Shown here: positions 37,305 to 46,356 of the stretch, piece after piece
Layout of the letters: every line of letters begins with the position of its first letter
How positions within the stretch are numbered: position 1 is the first letter of the stretch
Assembly: GCF_025244705.1 (NCBI RefSeq)
Contig: NZ_CP104207.1
Coordinates: forward strand, 1,116,001-1,180,000
Length of the DNA: 64,000 nucleotides
Direction: 5' to 3'
From: Sphingopyxis sp. PET50
GTDB lineage: Bacteria; Pseudomonadota; Alphaproteobacteria; Sphingomonadales; Sphingomonadaceae
Position numbers and translations under genes: made by a program
Notes under the pieces: generated by a model
What the model saw: only the letters and a program-made list of their open reading frames with translations
Databases searched by the model: none
What the model was told of the DNA's origin: nothing

Positions 37305-37859
37305 TTGATCGCCCTCCCGCCGCAACCGGACCTCGACCTCGCTTCTCTGGTCCGTACCATTCCGGACTTTCCCAAGCCGGGCATCCAGTTCCGCGACATC
37401 ACGACGCTCATCGGCGATGCCGCCGGCTTTGCCGAAGCCGTGCGGCGTCTGGCCGTTCGGGCTGCTAGCTATTCGCCCGACCTGATCGTTGCGGTCGAGG
37501 CGCGCGGTTTTCTGTTCGGGGCCGCCATGGCGACTGCGATGGGACTTGGCCTCGTCCCCGTGCGCAAGGCGGGCAAGCTTCCCGGCGTCACCATCGGTGT
37601 CGACTACGAACTCGAATATGGCACCGACCGGCTGGAACTGCACGAAGGCGCGGTGCTGCCGGGGCATCGCGTCCTATTGATCGACGACCTGCTCGCGACC
37701 GGCGGCACGATCCTCGCCACCGCCGACCTGATACGGAGCGCAGGGGCGGAGGTTGCTGCGGCGCTGTTCGTGATAGACCTGCCCGATCTCGGAGGGTCGG
37801 CGCGGCTGGCGGCGGGCGGCCTAGCCTGCGAGACGCTGATCGCCTTCGACGGCGATTGA
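37305..37859 (+). CDS. apt: Adenine phosphoribosyltransferase
   Basis: A 184-residue purine-salvage enzyme joining adenine to PRPP. It shows IPDFPKPGIQFRDITTLI, the EARGFLFGAAMA block, and the PRPP loop LLIDDLLATGGTILA. The likely start is TTG 37305 because GGGAGGG lies 9 bases upstream; GTG 37284 in the same frame is the alternative. Placement after petC is common in sphingomonads. Confidence 0.92.
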   Translation: MIALPPQPDLDLASLVRTIPDFPKPGIQFRDITTLIGDAAGFAEAVRRLAVRAASYSPDLIVAVEARGFLFGAAMATAMGLGLVPVRKAGKLPGVTIGVDYELEYGTDRLELHEGAVLPGHRVLLIDDLLATGGTILATADLIRSAGAEVAAALFVIDLPDLGGSARLAAGGLACETLIAFDGD

Positions 37860-37967
37860 TGCGAGCCGGCTTTGAGGTGGATTGCGGTTCCTTCAACGCT
37901 CGTCTTCAACATCCATGGCCACAGCTCGAAGTTGACGCTGCACGGAAGGAAACGGCAAGACCTGTCA

Positions 37968-37994
37968 TGGACCCCGGCTTTCGCCAGGGAACGG
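37968..37994 (+). repeat. Solitary decayed REP arm
   Basis: A single arm of the CCCCGGC family found complete at 19570-19650 (GGACCCCGGCTTTCGCCAGG, with one change in the stem). The partner arm is missing. The remainder of the gap between apt and the terminator at 38101 shows nothing else. Confidence 0.6.
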
Positions 37995-38100
37995 GATCTT
38001 GCGTGCCTCAAGGGGATAATCGCCAAACAAGTTCATGACGATGCCATTTGAGGTGATATTTCGCCTGCTACCTGCCAACAGCTCAGCACCCAAAGCAAAA

Positions 38101-38124
38101 CGCCCGCACCTTTCGGTGCGGGCG
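38101..38124 (-). terminator. Intrinsic terminator of eipA
   Basis: CGCCCGCACC-TTTC-GGTGCGGGCG is a perfect ten-pair stem. Read on the minus strand it is followed by TTTTGCTTT, 30 bases after the eipA stop. Confidence 0.85.
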
Positions 38125-38153
38125 TCGCAGCGTCTGAAGGGGGGCGACGCTTC

Positions 38154-38925
38154 TTAGAAGGGGACCCAGTTCTGTTTCTTGCGGAACTTCATGTAGCCGA
38201 CGTTCGCGCCAAGGCGGGCGCCGACGCCGACGCGGATCGGGATCAGCACGACATCGCCGCGGCGGAGGTACGACGCGTTGAAGCCACCAATCAGATAGGC
38301 GGCGCCTTCGCCCGCAGGAAAACGCTTGTAGAGATCCTGCGTGTCGAAGAGATTATAGACGAGGACGAAGGTGTTGCCGGCGTTGGCGCCCGCGTCGAAG
38401 CCTACCGACGGCCCGGTCCAATAGGCGGGCATTTCGCCCTCGATCTTGTGGAACAGCGTTCCCGAGCCATAACGGACGCCGAGTACCAGCGCGCCGCCCG
38501 CCTCGCGCCCGACGATATAGGCGTTGGGCTCGCCCTGTTTCTTGAGGATGTCCTCGATCAGGCCGGCGAGGCCCTGCGCTCCCTTGCCGAACACGCCCTC
38601 CGCGGCGCCGATCAGATCGTCCTTCTTGTACGTCGTGCCGGGCGCCGCGGTGGTCGCCGCCGTTTCAGGGCTGGCGGGATCGGTTGCGACGGTCGACGTC
38701 GTATCGGACGAAGTGACCTGGTCGCCGGTGGCGAGGTCGCTGTCATAGGAGGTTTCGCCGGTCGCGGTTCCGGCCGCACGGAGGAGAGGGCGGATTGTCG
38801 AGGTCGGCGTCGATCGCCGTGTTGGGATCGATTTCCGTCATCTGCGCCGTCGCGGGCAGCGGCGCGCATGCGAGCCCGAGCGACGCGAGGGCCGCCAGAG
38901 CGAGAGTGGAAAAAGACTGACGCAT
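38154..38925 (-). pseudogene. eipA: EipA family (DUF1134) periplasmic envelope protein, frame broken once
   Basis: A secreted envelope-integrity protein conserved in alphaproteobacteria. The start ATG 38925 gives a signal peptide and a linker; at about 38772 one base is surplus, after which the frame runs on through TYKKDDLIGAAEGVFGKGAQ, PNAYIVGREAGGALVLGVRY and the C-terminal LGANVGYMKFRKKQNWVPF. The whole DUF1134 domain is intact; only the linker is out of frame with the signal peptide. EipA is linked to cell-envelope integrity in Brucella. Confidence 0.85.
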
Positions 38926-39172
38926 ATATTCCCCCAAATTCGGGGTCCGCGATGGCAGATGCGCTGCGAACCTGTGTTTACCATGACTCCAAATGGGCGG
39001 TGGGCAATGAACCGGCGATGACCCGAGTCGATTTTGCGCCAGACCGAATCATATTGCGGAGGGAGCGGAAGCCGGGACGTCAAAAATGGCAATGTTAGGC
39101 GTTGCGGGGCGCGAGACGGCTGGCTATAGCGACCCGCCTAGGCCAGCCTGTCGTTAGCGCGACGGACCATGC

Positions 39173-39265
39173 GGAGACGTGGGTGAGTGGCTGAAACCAA
39201 CGGTTTGCTAAACCGTCGTACTGGTAAATCCGGTACCGAGGGTTCGAATCCCTCCGTCTCCGCCA
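39173..39265 (+). tRNA. tRNA-Ser (anticodon GCT)
   Basis: A 93-base class II tRNA: acceptor stem GGAGACG pairs with CGTCTCC, anticodon stem-loop ACGGTTTGCTAAACCGT reads GCT (codons AGC/AGU), a long variable arm follows, then the T loop GGTTCGAATCC, discriminator G and an encoded CCA. The upstream gap 38926-39172 holds the promoters of this gene and of eipA. Confidence 0.95.
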
Positions 39266-39404
39266 ATTCCCCTTATTTTCTGTAGTTTAAGGCTTGTGGG
39301 GATTCAGGATTCCCATTTGTGGCGAGATGCGATTCACACTTTGGATGGATCGCTTTGTATTGATGGACGCCCAATGGGCGAAGATGGAACCGCATTGCAG
39401 GGGC

Positions 39405-39862
39405 AAGTCGACAGACCCTGTCCGTGTCGTAATAGCCATAGGTATCACGGCAATCGCGGCCCGGCTTTGCGATCTGGTTGCCGATGACCGCACGTCCGAC
39501 CGCGCCGATAACCGTGCCGAGCGTCTTGTAGCCCTGACCCGCGACGACATTGCCGAGCACGCCGCCGACCGCGGCGGCGGCGCCGATGGTGGCGACCACA
39601 CGGGTCGAGCGCTGCTCCTCGCAAGTCGTCTGGGACTGGGGTCTGGCATGGGTCCGCAACCGGCCGCCAGCTACAATCAGGTCCACAAAACGGGCGACAA
39701 ATCGGCGTGATGGATTCGAGCGACCTCGGGAACCTCGATCGGCCTCGGACGTACCGCCAGTCGATGTCGGGAAGTTCGAAATCGCAAATGCCGCCGCGCT
39801 CGGCAGCCGGCAGGTCGGGGCGGTAATGAAGATGAACGTGAAGGCAAATAGAAACTCCTTGG
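39405..39862 (-). pseudogene. Glycine-zipper (2TM) surface protein remnant
   Basis: On the minus strand the recognisable order is a signal-like FAFTFIFITAPTCRLPSAAA, then in another frame DFELPDIDWRYVRGRSRF, then CEEQRSTRVVATIGAA and the zipper GNVVAGQGYKTLGTVIGAVG with RAVIGNQIA. At least two frame changes are needed to join them and no clear start codon is present. The end (CRDTYGYYDTD) runs on without the usual stop. This looks like real decay. It occupies the otherwise gene-free gap 39266-39884. Confidence 0.6.
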
Positions 39863-39884
39863 GCGAATTGTCCGGTTCGCCGAA

Positions 39885-41381
39885 ATGGCGTGGACACCCG
39901 GCTTGACCTCGCTCCGCAGCCAGTCGGTCGATCTCGGCCGCCTGCGCCAGATCGTTGCAAGCCTGTCCGAAGGCGTCATCCTGATCGGCGAGGAGGGCGA
40001 TATCCTGTGGGCGAACGACACCGCGCTGCGCATCCACGGGGTGGATAGCGTCGAGGGTCTCGGCGGCGACGCCGACGGGTATCGAAAGCGCTTCCAGCTC
40101 CGCTATCGTAACAATCATTTCCTCGGAAAGAGCGACTATCCGCTTGCCCGCGTCGTCGCGGGCGAGGAATTCTCCGAAGTCATCGTCGAAGTGACGCTGG
40201 CCGTTGAGGAGGAGCCGTGCTGGATCCATCAGGTTCGGAGCCTCGTCCTCGCCGACGAGAAGGGAAAGCCAGACCTGTTCGTGCTGGTGATGCAGGACGT
40301 GTCGCTGCGCTTCGAGGCCGAGCAGCGCTTCGAGCAGACCTTCAACGTCAATCCCGCCCCGGCAGTGATATGCCGCCTGTCCGATCATCGCTATGTGAAG
40401 GTCAATCAGGGGTTCCTCGACCTCACCGGCTACACGCGCGACGAGGTCCTCGGCCGCTCGCTCTACGACATCGACGTGCTGCAGGACGCGTCGGATCTGG
40501 AGACTGCCAAGGAACGGCTGCGCGAGGGCAAGACGATCCCGCAGATGCAGGCTGATCTTTCGCTTCCCGATGGCGGCCGCAAGCTGGTTATCGTCGCGGG
40601 GCAGCCGATCGATCTCGACGAGCAGGCCTGCATCCTCTTCTCCTTCGCCGATCTCGAACCGCGGCGTCAGGCGGAAAATGAACTGCGCCACAGCGAGGAA
40701 CGGTTCGTGAAGACCTTTCGCCTCGCGCCCGTCGGCATGGCGATCACTATCCAGCAAAACCACAGCCTGTGCGACGTCAACGAGGCGTTTCACCAGCTCA
40801 CCGGCTATTCGGGCGACGAGGTCGTCGGGAAAGGCATGGCCGAACTCAAGCTGTGGGAGCTAGCCTCCTTCCTCAAGGAGGCCGAGGGGTTGCTGACCGA
40901 GCGTAGCGGTTTTCGTGCCCGCGACGCGCGGGTCCGCACTGCGGACGGTGGATTCGTCGACTGCCTCATCTCCGCCGAGGTCATGCCGCTGCATAACGAT
41001 ATGTGCGTGCTGTGGGTGATCCAGGACATTCACGAGCGTCGGCATAGCGAGCTCGAGCTGATCACTGCGATCGAGGCGGTGATGAAGGATACCAACTGGT
41101 TCAGCCGCACCGTCGTCGAAAAGCTCGCCAATCTGCGCGCGCCGCATGCGCACGCCGCTCCGGTCGAGGTCAGCGAACTCACGCGCCGCGAAAAGGAGGT
41201 GCTGAGCCTGCTGTGCGAGGGCGGCGACGACGCCGCGATCGCGAAGGAGATGGGGGTGTCGCGCAACACACTCCGCAACCATATCGCACGCGTCTATCAG
41301 AAGATCGGGGTCAACCGCCGCGCCGCCGCGATCCTGTGGGCGCGCGAGCGCGGTTTCCCGCTTACCCGGCCCATCCGCTGA
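39885..41381 (+). CDS. PAS-domain LuxR-type transcriptional regulator
   Basis: A 498-residue protein with three PAS sensor domains (roughly residues 20-130, 140-260 and 270-390; HSEERFVKTFRLAP opens the third) and a C-terminal LuxR/GerE helix-turn-helix: ELTRREKEVLSLLCEGGDDA then MGVSRNTLRNHIARVYQKIG. It has no kinase or receiver domain, so signal and DNA binding are in one chain. The NCRFLQ flavin motif of LOV domains is absent. It heads a run of stress genes on the same strand, which makes it their likely controller. Confidence 0.85.
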   Translation: MAWTPGLTSLRSQSVDLGRLRQIVASLSEGVILIGEEGDILWANDTALRIHGVDSVEGLGGDADGYRKRFQLRYRNNHFLGKSDYPLARVVAGEEFSEVIVEVTLAVEEEPCWIHQVRSLVLADEKGKPDLFVLVMQDVSLRFEAEQRFEQTFNVNPAPAVICRLSDHRYVKVNQGFLDLTGYTRDEVLGRSLYDIDVLQDASDLETAKERLREGKTIPQMQADLSLPDGGRKLVIVAGQPIDLDEQACILFSFADLEPRRQAENELRHSEERFVKTFRLAPVGMAITIQQNHSLCDVNEAFHQLTGYSGDEVVGKGMAELKLWELASFLKEAEGLLTERSGFRARDARVRTADGGFVDCLISAEVMPLHNDMCVLWVIQDIHERRHSELELITAIEAVMKDTNWFSRTVVEKLANLRAPHAHAAPVEVSELTRREKEVLSLLCEGGDDAAIAKEMGVSRNTLRNHIARVYQKIGVNRRAAAILWARERGFPLTRPIR

Positions 41382-41513
41382 CCCGTCACTAGTCCTGCAC
41401 TACCAGACGATTTGGTGCTTCTGCATCTTTGTCGATTGCTTCGTCCGCCTCACATGCAGGCCGTGGCGCCGCTCGCGGTGAGCGCGCCGGCATTATGCTC
41501 GAAGGAGACGGTC

Positions 41514-41697
41514 ATGGACAGCAATCGCATCAAGGGCGAGGCCAGGAAGGTCAAGGGCTCGATCAAGGAAGCCGCCGGCAAGATCACCGGCGACCGCTCG
41601 CTGGAAGCCGAGGGCATCGCCGAAAAGGCGGCCGAGCTCCGTGCAGTCCGCCGCCGGCAAGGCGGCCGACAAGGTGCGCGACGCCACCCGCAAATGA
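41514..41697 (+). pseudogene. CsbD family stress protein, frame broken once
   Basis: A small cytosolic stress protein. MDSNRIKGEARKVKGSIKEA and AGKITGDRSLEAEGIAEKAA is the standard CsbD start; after one surplus base near 41640 the frame ends VQSAAGKAADKVRDATRK. Length 60 residues when repaired. A strong GAAGGAGA precedes the start. CsbD proteins are induced by general stress; molecular role unknown. Confidence 0.8.
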
Positions 41698-41768
41698 TCG
41701 GGTGATCGGCGCTGCCTGGCTGGCAGCGCTAGCTCGCCGCCGATGATGACCCCGCAGAAGGTTTTCGC

Positions 41769-42014
41769 ATGCCCACGACAGAAGAGGACATAGCCTATTA
41801 CAGGCGCCGCATCGACGCCTGCACCGAACAGGCGGGCCGCGCCGAATCGCTGTCGGCGCGCCGCGCCCACGAGGCTCTCGCGCGGCTCTACCGGGAAAAG
41901 CTTGTGGCGCTCGGCGCCGAACCCCTGGCGAGCGATGAACCGGGCGCGGTGTCCGGCACGGTCCGGCAGGTCGCCAATAAGACGCTGCCGCGGAGCAGGC
42001 CCCGCGAGTTTTGA
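41769..42014 (+). CDS. Hypothetical protein
   Basis: An 81-residue, mainly helical, charged protein (DIAYYRRRIDACTEQAGRAE). No family recognised. It lies inside the stress island, between the csbD-like gene and a lipoprotein gene, and is probably co-regulated with them. Confidence 0.65.
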   Translation: MPTTEEDIAYYRRRIDACTEQAGRAESLSARRAHEALARLYREKLVALGAEPLASDEPGAVSGTVRQVANKTLPRSRPREF

Positions 42015-42041
42015 ACAACGATGATCGGGAAGGAGGCTTCC

Positions 42042-42398
42042 ATGATGAAACATGCTCCTATCGGCGCGATGCTGCTGTTGCTGACGCTGGGCGCCTGCGA
42101 GGGACCGCAGGCGAAAGCCGGCGCCGAAAAGGACAAGGCGGCCGCAGAGGCTGCCGGCCAGACCTATAGCGGTGACGGGCCCAACGAGCGCATCGGCGCC
42201 GCGCAGGACCGCGCGGCGAACGCCGCGAAGGAGGCGCGCGAGGCCGCCGCCGCGGGGCTCGAACGGCAGGGCGACAGCATCCGCCGCCAGGCCGATGTCG
42301 AGGCCGAACGGCTCGAGCAGAAGGCCAAGGCCCTTCGCAAGGAGGCCGACGAACGCGCCTCCGCCTTCGACGCGCAGGCGGAGGCGCAGCGCAAATAG
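42042..42398 (+). CDS. Lipoprotein with Ala/Glu-rich coiled-coil tail
   Basis: A 118-residue protein with lipobox LLLLTLGAC, then a charged Ala-rich helix (AQDRAANAAKEAREAAAAGL) that should form a coiled coil, somewhat like Lpp-type or apolipoprotein-like proteins. It is probably outer-membrane anchored. Start ATG 42042, with AAGGAGG upstream; ATG 42045 is also possible. Its place in the stress island suggests an envelope role. Confidence 0.75.
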   Translation: MMKHAPIGAMLLLLTLGACEGPQAKAGAEKDKAAAEAAGQTYSGDGPNERIGAAQDRAANAAKEAREAAAAGLERQGDSIRRQADVEAERLEQKAKALRKEADERASAFDAQAEAQRK

Positions 42399-42474
42399 CG
42401 CGGTGTCCCGCCGATACTTCACGCACGATCCCATGAGCGCCGGGGATTTCTCCGGCCAAGGAAGGACTATTATT

Positions 42475-43047
42475 ATGAAGAAACATCTGTTTATCGCGGC
42501 TTTCCTCGCCGCCGCATCGCCGGTCGCGGCGTTCGCGCAGGACGGCGCCGGAACCGAAGCGACGGCGCCCGACGGAAGCCCGGCCTATGGCATCGAGCCC
42601 TATGTCGGCGTCCTCGGGGGCTATCATTCGTTCGACCGCGACAGCGAGTTCGGCGTGCTGCCGGGCCGCGGCAAGATGAACGGGGCGCTGGTCAGCGGCG
42701 TTGCGGGCCTCAACATCCCGCTCGGTGCCGCCTTCGTCGGGGTCGAGGGCAATGCGGCCAAAGGCTTCGACGACATCGAATGGGAATATGGCGTCAAGGG
42801 CCGGCTCGGCGCGCGCGCCGGCGACAGCGGCCTGATCTACGCCTCGGCTGGCTATCAGTGGGTCAATGGAAAGCGCGGCTTCAGCGACCGGAAGGACTGG
42901 ATCTATGGTCTCGGCGTCGAGGTCGGGCCCAGGGACATCGGGCTCGGCGGCGTCACGAGCAACAGCGGCGTCCGCCTGCGGCTTCAGGTCGACACTTATG
43001 ACTTCGACAGCCTCCGCCCGATGGCGGGCGTCATTGTCCACTTCTGA
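42475..43047 (+). CDS. Outer-membrane beta-barrel protein (opacity-type)
   Basis: A 190-residue protein with a signal peptide (FLAAASPVAAFAQ) and a barrel-like series of strands: YGIEPYVGVLGGYHSFDRD, GVAGLNIPLGAAFVGVEGN, GLIYASAGYQWVNG, with a terminal aromatic in GVIVHF. Typical of small eight-stranded outer-membrane proteins. The start ATG 42475 has GGAAGGA upstream. Ligand or role unknown. Confidence 0.75.
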   Translation: MKKHLFIAAFLAAASPVAAFAQDGAGTEATAPDGSPAYGIEPYVGVLGGYHSFDRDSEFGVLPGRGKMNGALVSGVAGLNIPLGAAFVGVEGNAAKGFDDIEWEYGVKGRLGARAGDSGLIYASAGYQWVNGKRGFSDRKDWIYGLGVEVGPRDIGLGGVTSNSGVRLRLQVDTYDFDSLRPMAGVIVHF

Positions 43048-43070
43048 CCCTATCGGCAAAGGATATTATC

Positions 43071-43340
43071 ATGGGCCTCATCATTCTTCTGATCGTCGGC
43101 GGCATCATCGGCTGGCTGGCGAGCATCGTCATGCGCACCGACGGCCAGCAGGGCATTTTCCTGAACATCGTCGTCGGCATCGTCGGCTCGGTGCTGGCGG
43201 GATGGATCGTCACGCCGCTCATCGGCGGCGCTCCGATCACCTCGGGCGCGTTCGACGCTCGCTCGCTGATCGCATCGTTCGTTGGCGCGCTGATCCTGCT
43301 CGCGATCGTCAACCTGATCCGGAGAAATTCGGTTCGCTGA
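43071..43340 (+). CDS. GlsB/YeaQ/YmgE family stress response membrane protein
   Basis: An 89-residue inner-membrane protein with three helices: LIILLIVGGIIGWLASIVM, FLNIVVGIVGSVLAGWIV and LIASFVGALILLAIVNLI. This is the transglycosylase-associated/GlsB family, induced by general stress in many bacteria. It is longer by the loop TPLIGGAPITSGAFDAR, as usual in alphaproteobacteria. Confidence 0.9.
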   Translation: MGLIILLIVGGIIGWLASIVMRTDGQQGIFLNIVVGIVGSVLAGWIVTPLIGGAPITSGAFDARSLIASFVGALILLAIVNLIRRNSVR

Positions 43341-43349
43341 ATGGCGACC

Positions 43350-43379
43350 GGCGCGGCCAGACGAGGGTCTGGCCGCGCC
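43350..43379 (+). terminator. Strong hairpin after the GlsB-like gene
   Basis: GGCGCGGCCAGAC and GGTCTGGCCGCGCC form a near-perfect 13-pair stem 10 bases after the stop. No T-run follows, so termination may depend on other factors. Confidence 0.6.
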
Positions 43380-43459
43380 GACCGTCATTGGCCCGAGGCA
43401 ACTGTGTGCCGAGCCGGGAATTGTAGGATTGTCAGCGTTTCAAAAAATTGGAGAGATCA

Positions 43460-45608
43460 ATGGCTAAAGTGCCCCCATCGTCGCCTGCCGCAAAAAATTC
43501 TCTCCATGACCATCGCCCGGGCGCCGGTTCGACCGCGCTCGAAAGCGCCATTGGCGATGGAGGCGAGCTTCATCAGAACGCCAGCGACAAGGGCGCCCAA
43601 GGCGCCTCCTTTCTGACCGACAACTTCGGTCACCGCATTGCCGATAATCAGAATTCGCTCCGCGCCGGCGAACGCGGCCCAACGCTGCTCGAAGATTTCG
43701 TTCTGCGTGAGAAGATCTTTCATTTCGACCATGAGCGCATTCCCGAACGCATCGTCCATGCGCGCGGGTCGGGCGCGCACGGCACTTTCGAATGCACACG
43801 CGCGATCCCTGAACTAACGAAGGCGGACATCTTTCAGGAGACCGGCAAGACCTGCCCCGTGTTCGTGCGCTTCTCGACCGTCGCCGGCGGTGCGGGATCG
43901 GTCGACACGCCGCGCGACGTGCGCGGCTTCGCTGTCAAATTCTATACCGAAGCCGGCAACTGGGACCTCGTCGGCAACAATATCCCGGTCTTCTTCATCC
44001 AGGACGCGATCAAATTCCCCGACCTCGTCCACAGCGTCAAGATGGAGGCCGACCGCGGCTATCCGCAGGCGGCGAGTGCGCACGACACCTTCTGGGATTT
44101 CATCTCCCTGATGCCCGAGGCGATGCACATGATCATGTGGGCGATGTCCGACCGCACGATCCCGCGCAGCTTTCGCATGATCGAAGGCTTCGGCGTCCAC
44201 ACCTTCCGCTTCGTCAATGCCAAGGGCGAGGGCAGGTTCGTCAAATTCCACTGGAAGCCGGTGCTCGGCATCCAGTCGACGACGTGGGACGAGGCGGTGA
44301 AGATCGCCGGTGCCGATCCCGATTTCCATCGCCGCGACCTGTTCGAGGCGATCGACGCGGGCGACTTCCCGGCGTGGGATCTGGGCGTGCAGGTGTTCGA
44401 CGAAGCCTTTGCGGCGAAGCAGCCCTATGACGTGCTCGACGCGACCAAGCTGATCCCCGAGGAGGATATTCCGGTCGAGATCGTCGGCCGCATGACGCTC
44501 AACCGCAATGTCGACAATTTCTTCGCCGAGACCGAGCAGGCCGCCTTCCTGCCGTCGAACATCATTCCCGGAGTTGATTTCAGCAACGATCCGCTGCTGC
44601 AGGGGCGGCTCTTTTCCTATCTCGACACGCAGAAATCGCGGCTGGGGACGACCAATTTCCACCAGATCCCGATCAATGCGCCCAAATGCCCGTTCCACAA
44701 TTTCCAGCGCGACGGGATGATGCAGACGCTCGTCCCCACGGGCCGCGCCAACTACGAGCCCAACAGCCTGGCCGAAGCCGCGCGAGAATGGCGGGCCGCG
44801 CGCGAGCGTTGCTACGGGCTTCACGACCTTCGAAGCCAACGACGAGCGCAACGATCCGGGTGCGAAGCTGCGCGTCCGCGCCGAACTGTTCGCCGATCAT
44901 TTCAGCCAGGCGCGGATGTTCTACCTCTCGCAGACCGAAAATGAGCAGGCGCATATCGCCTCGGCGCTGGTGTTCGAGCTGTCGAAGGTGACGCTGGGTC
45001 ATGTCCGCGCGCGCGTCGTCGGTCAGCTTCGCAATATCGACGAGGATCTGGCGAAGCGCGTCGCCGCCGGGCTCGCGATCGACCTGCCGGCGAAGGAAAA
45101 GGCCGCGCGGGCGCCGGTCGACCTCACGCCGTCCGATGCATTGTCGATCCAGAAGCGCGCCAGCGAGACGATGGCGGGCCGCAAGGTCGCGATTCTGTTT
45201 GCCGAAGGGTCGGACAAGGCGGTGATCGACAAGCTGACGAACACGATCGAAAGGGCTGGCGGCACGGCTTTTCTGGTCGCGCCCAAAGTCGGCGGCATCG
45301 CGGTCAAGGGCGGGACGCTGAAGGCCGATGGGCAACTTGCCGGGTCGCCCTCGGTGCTGTTCGACGCGGTCGCGTCGGTGTTGACCGAGGCGCAGGCAAA
45401 AGCGCTCGCGAACGATGGCGCCGCGGTGCAATGGTTCATGGACGCCTTCGGTCACTGCAAGACGATCGCGCATGACGCGGCGACGCAGGTGCTGCTCGAC
45501 AAGGCGAATGTCGAAGCCGACGACGGCGTCGTTCCGCTCGAGGCGTTCATCAAGACGGGCGTGCTGCGTCACTGGGCGCGCGAACCCAAAGTCCGCGATC
45601 TGGCGTGA
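43460..45608 (+). pseudogene. katE: Large-subunit catalase (HPII type), frame broken once
   Basis: A large haem catalase of about 715 residues that removes hydrogen peroxide. The catalase core shows [36 protein letters not shown] and the haem Tyr in [14 protein letters not shown]. At about 44780 one base is surplus; the +1 frame resumes [13 protein letters not shown] and [19 protein letters not shown], and runs into the C-terminal flavodoxin-like domain typical of large catalases. Start ATG 43460 has GGAGAG upstream. It is the main enzyme of the stress island. Confidence 0.88.
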
Positions 45609-45619
45609 GGGAGACGACA

Positions 45620-46240
45620 ATGGCAACGCAGACGAAGAGTAGGCCCGCAGCAAAGCGGAAGCCGGAGAAGCAGGCCAAGGCCGACGCGGTCGCCAAGGCG
45701 AAGGCGATCGAGCCCGATGTCGCGGCGCGGATCGGCAGCACGCCGCGGACCAAATTTCGCGGCAACCCCGACATTTTCGGTCGGCTGGTCGAGGATCATG
45801 ACCGGCACCGCGCGCTCTTTGCGATGATCGAGGAGACCGAAGGGAAATCGACCGAACGGCAGACGCTGTTCCGCGAACTGGCGCTCGAGGTGCAGGCGCA
45901 TGCCGCGGCGGAGGAGCAGGCGCTGTGGTCGACAGTGTTGCGCAATCCGGAAACGACCGAATTCGCGCGCCACGCCGTAGCCGAGCATAAGGAAATCGAC
46001 GAGATGTTCGCCGACCTGGCCGCGCGCGACATGGCGTCGCCCGGCTGGCTCAAGCGCTTCGCTTCGGCAAAGGAGGAATATCTCCACCACATCCGAGAGG
46101 AAGAACAGGAGCAGTTCGTCGCCGCCGAGAAGACTTTGGGCGCGAGCGATGTGCATTACATGCGCAAGGTGTTCAACCGGCGCAAGAAGGCGGAGAAAGC
46201 CGCCGCGAAGATCGAGAAGAAGATCAAGCTGAAGGATTAG
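45620..46240 (+). CDS. Hemerythrin domain-containing protein
   Basis: A 206-residue protein with a basic N-terminal tail (KSRPAAKRKPEKQAKAD), then a hemerythrin-like four-helix bundle with ligand candidates in EDHDRHRALF, HAAAEEQALW, HAVAEHKEIDEM and YLHHIREEEQEQF, and a Lys-rich C-terminal end. A di-iron centre sensing or binding oxygen, NO or peroxide is expected. It follows the catalase by 11 bases, so the two are probably one operon. Confidence 0.85.
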   Translation: MATQTKSRPAAKRKPEKQAKADAVAKAKAIEPDVAARIGSTPRTKFRGNPDIFGRLVEDHDRHRALFAMIEETEGKSTERQTLFRELALEVQAHAAAEEQALWSTVLRNPETTEFARHAVAEHKEIDEMFADLAARDMASPGWLKRFASAKEEYLHHIREEEQEQFVAAEKTLGASDVHYMRKVFNRRKKAEKAAAKIEKKIKLKD

Positions 46241-46282
46241 AGGCGTCAGGTCTCCAATATGAACCATTCGCCCTGAATCACT

Positions 46283-46300
46283 CCTCCCCTGAAGGGGAGG
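46283..46300. terminator. Short hairpin between convergent genes
   Basis: CCTCCCCT and AGGGGAGG form an eight-pair stem with a two-base loop. It lies between the convergent hemerythrin and FAD-protein genes. The T-run is absent, so its strength is uncertain. Confidence 0.45.
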
Positions 46301-46356
46301 GGCTTCAGACAGGCATCAATCAACGTCGGAAAGACGCCAGGTTTCCCGTCCGTCCG

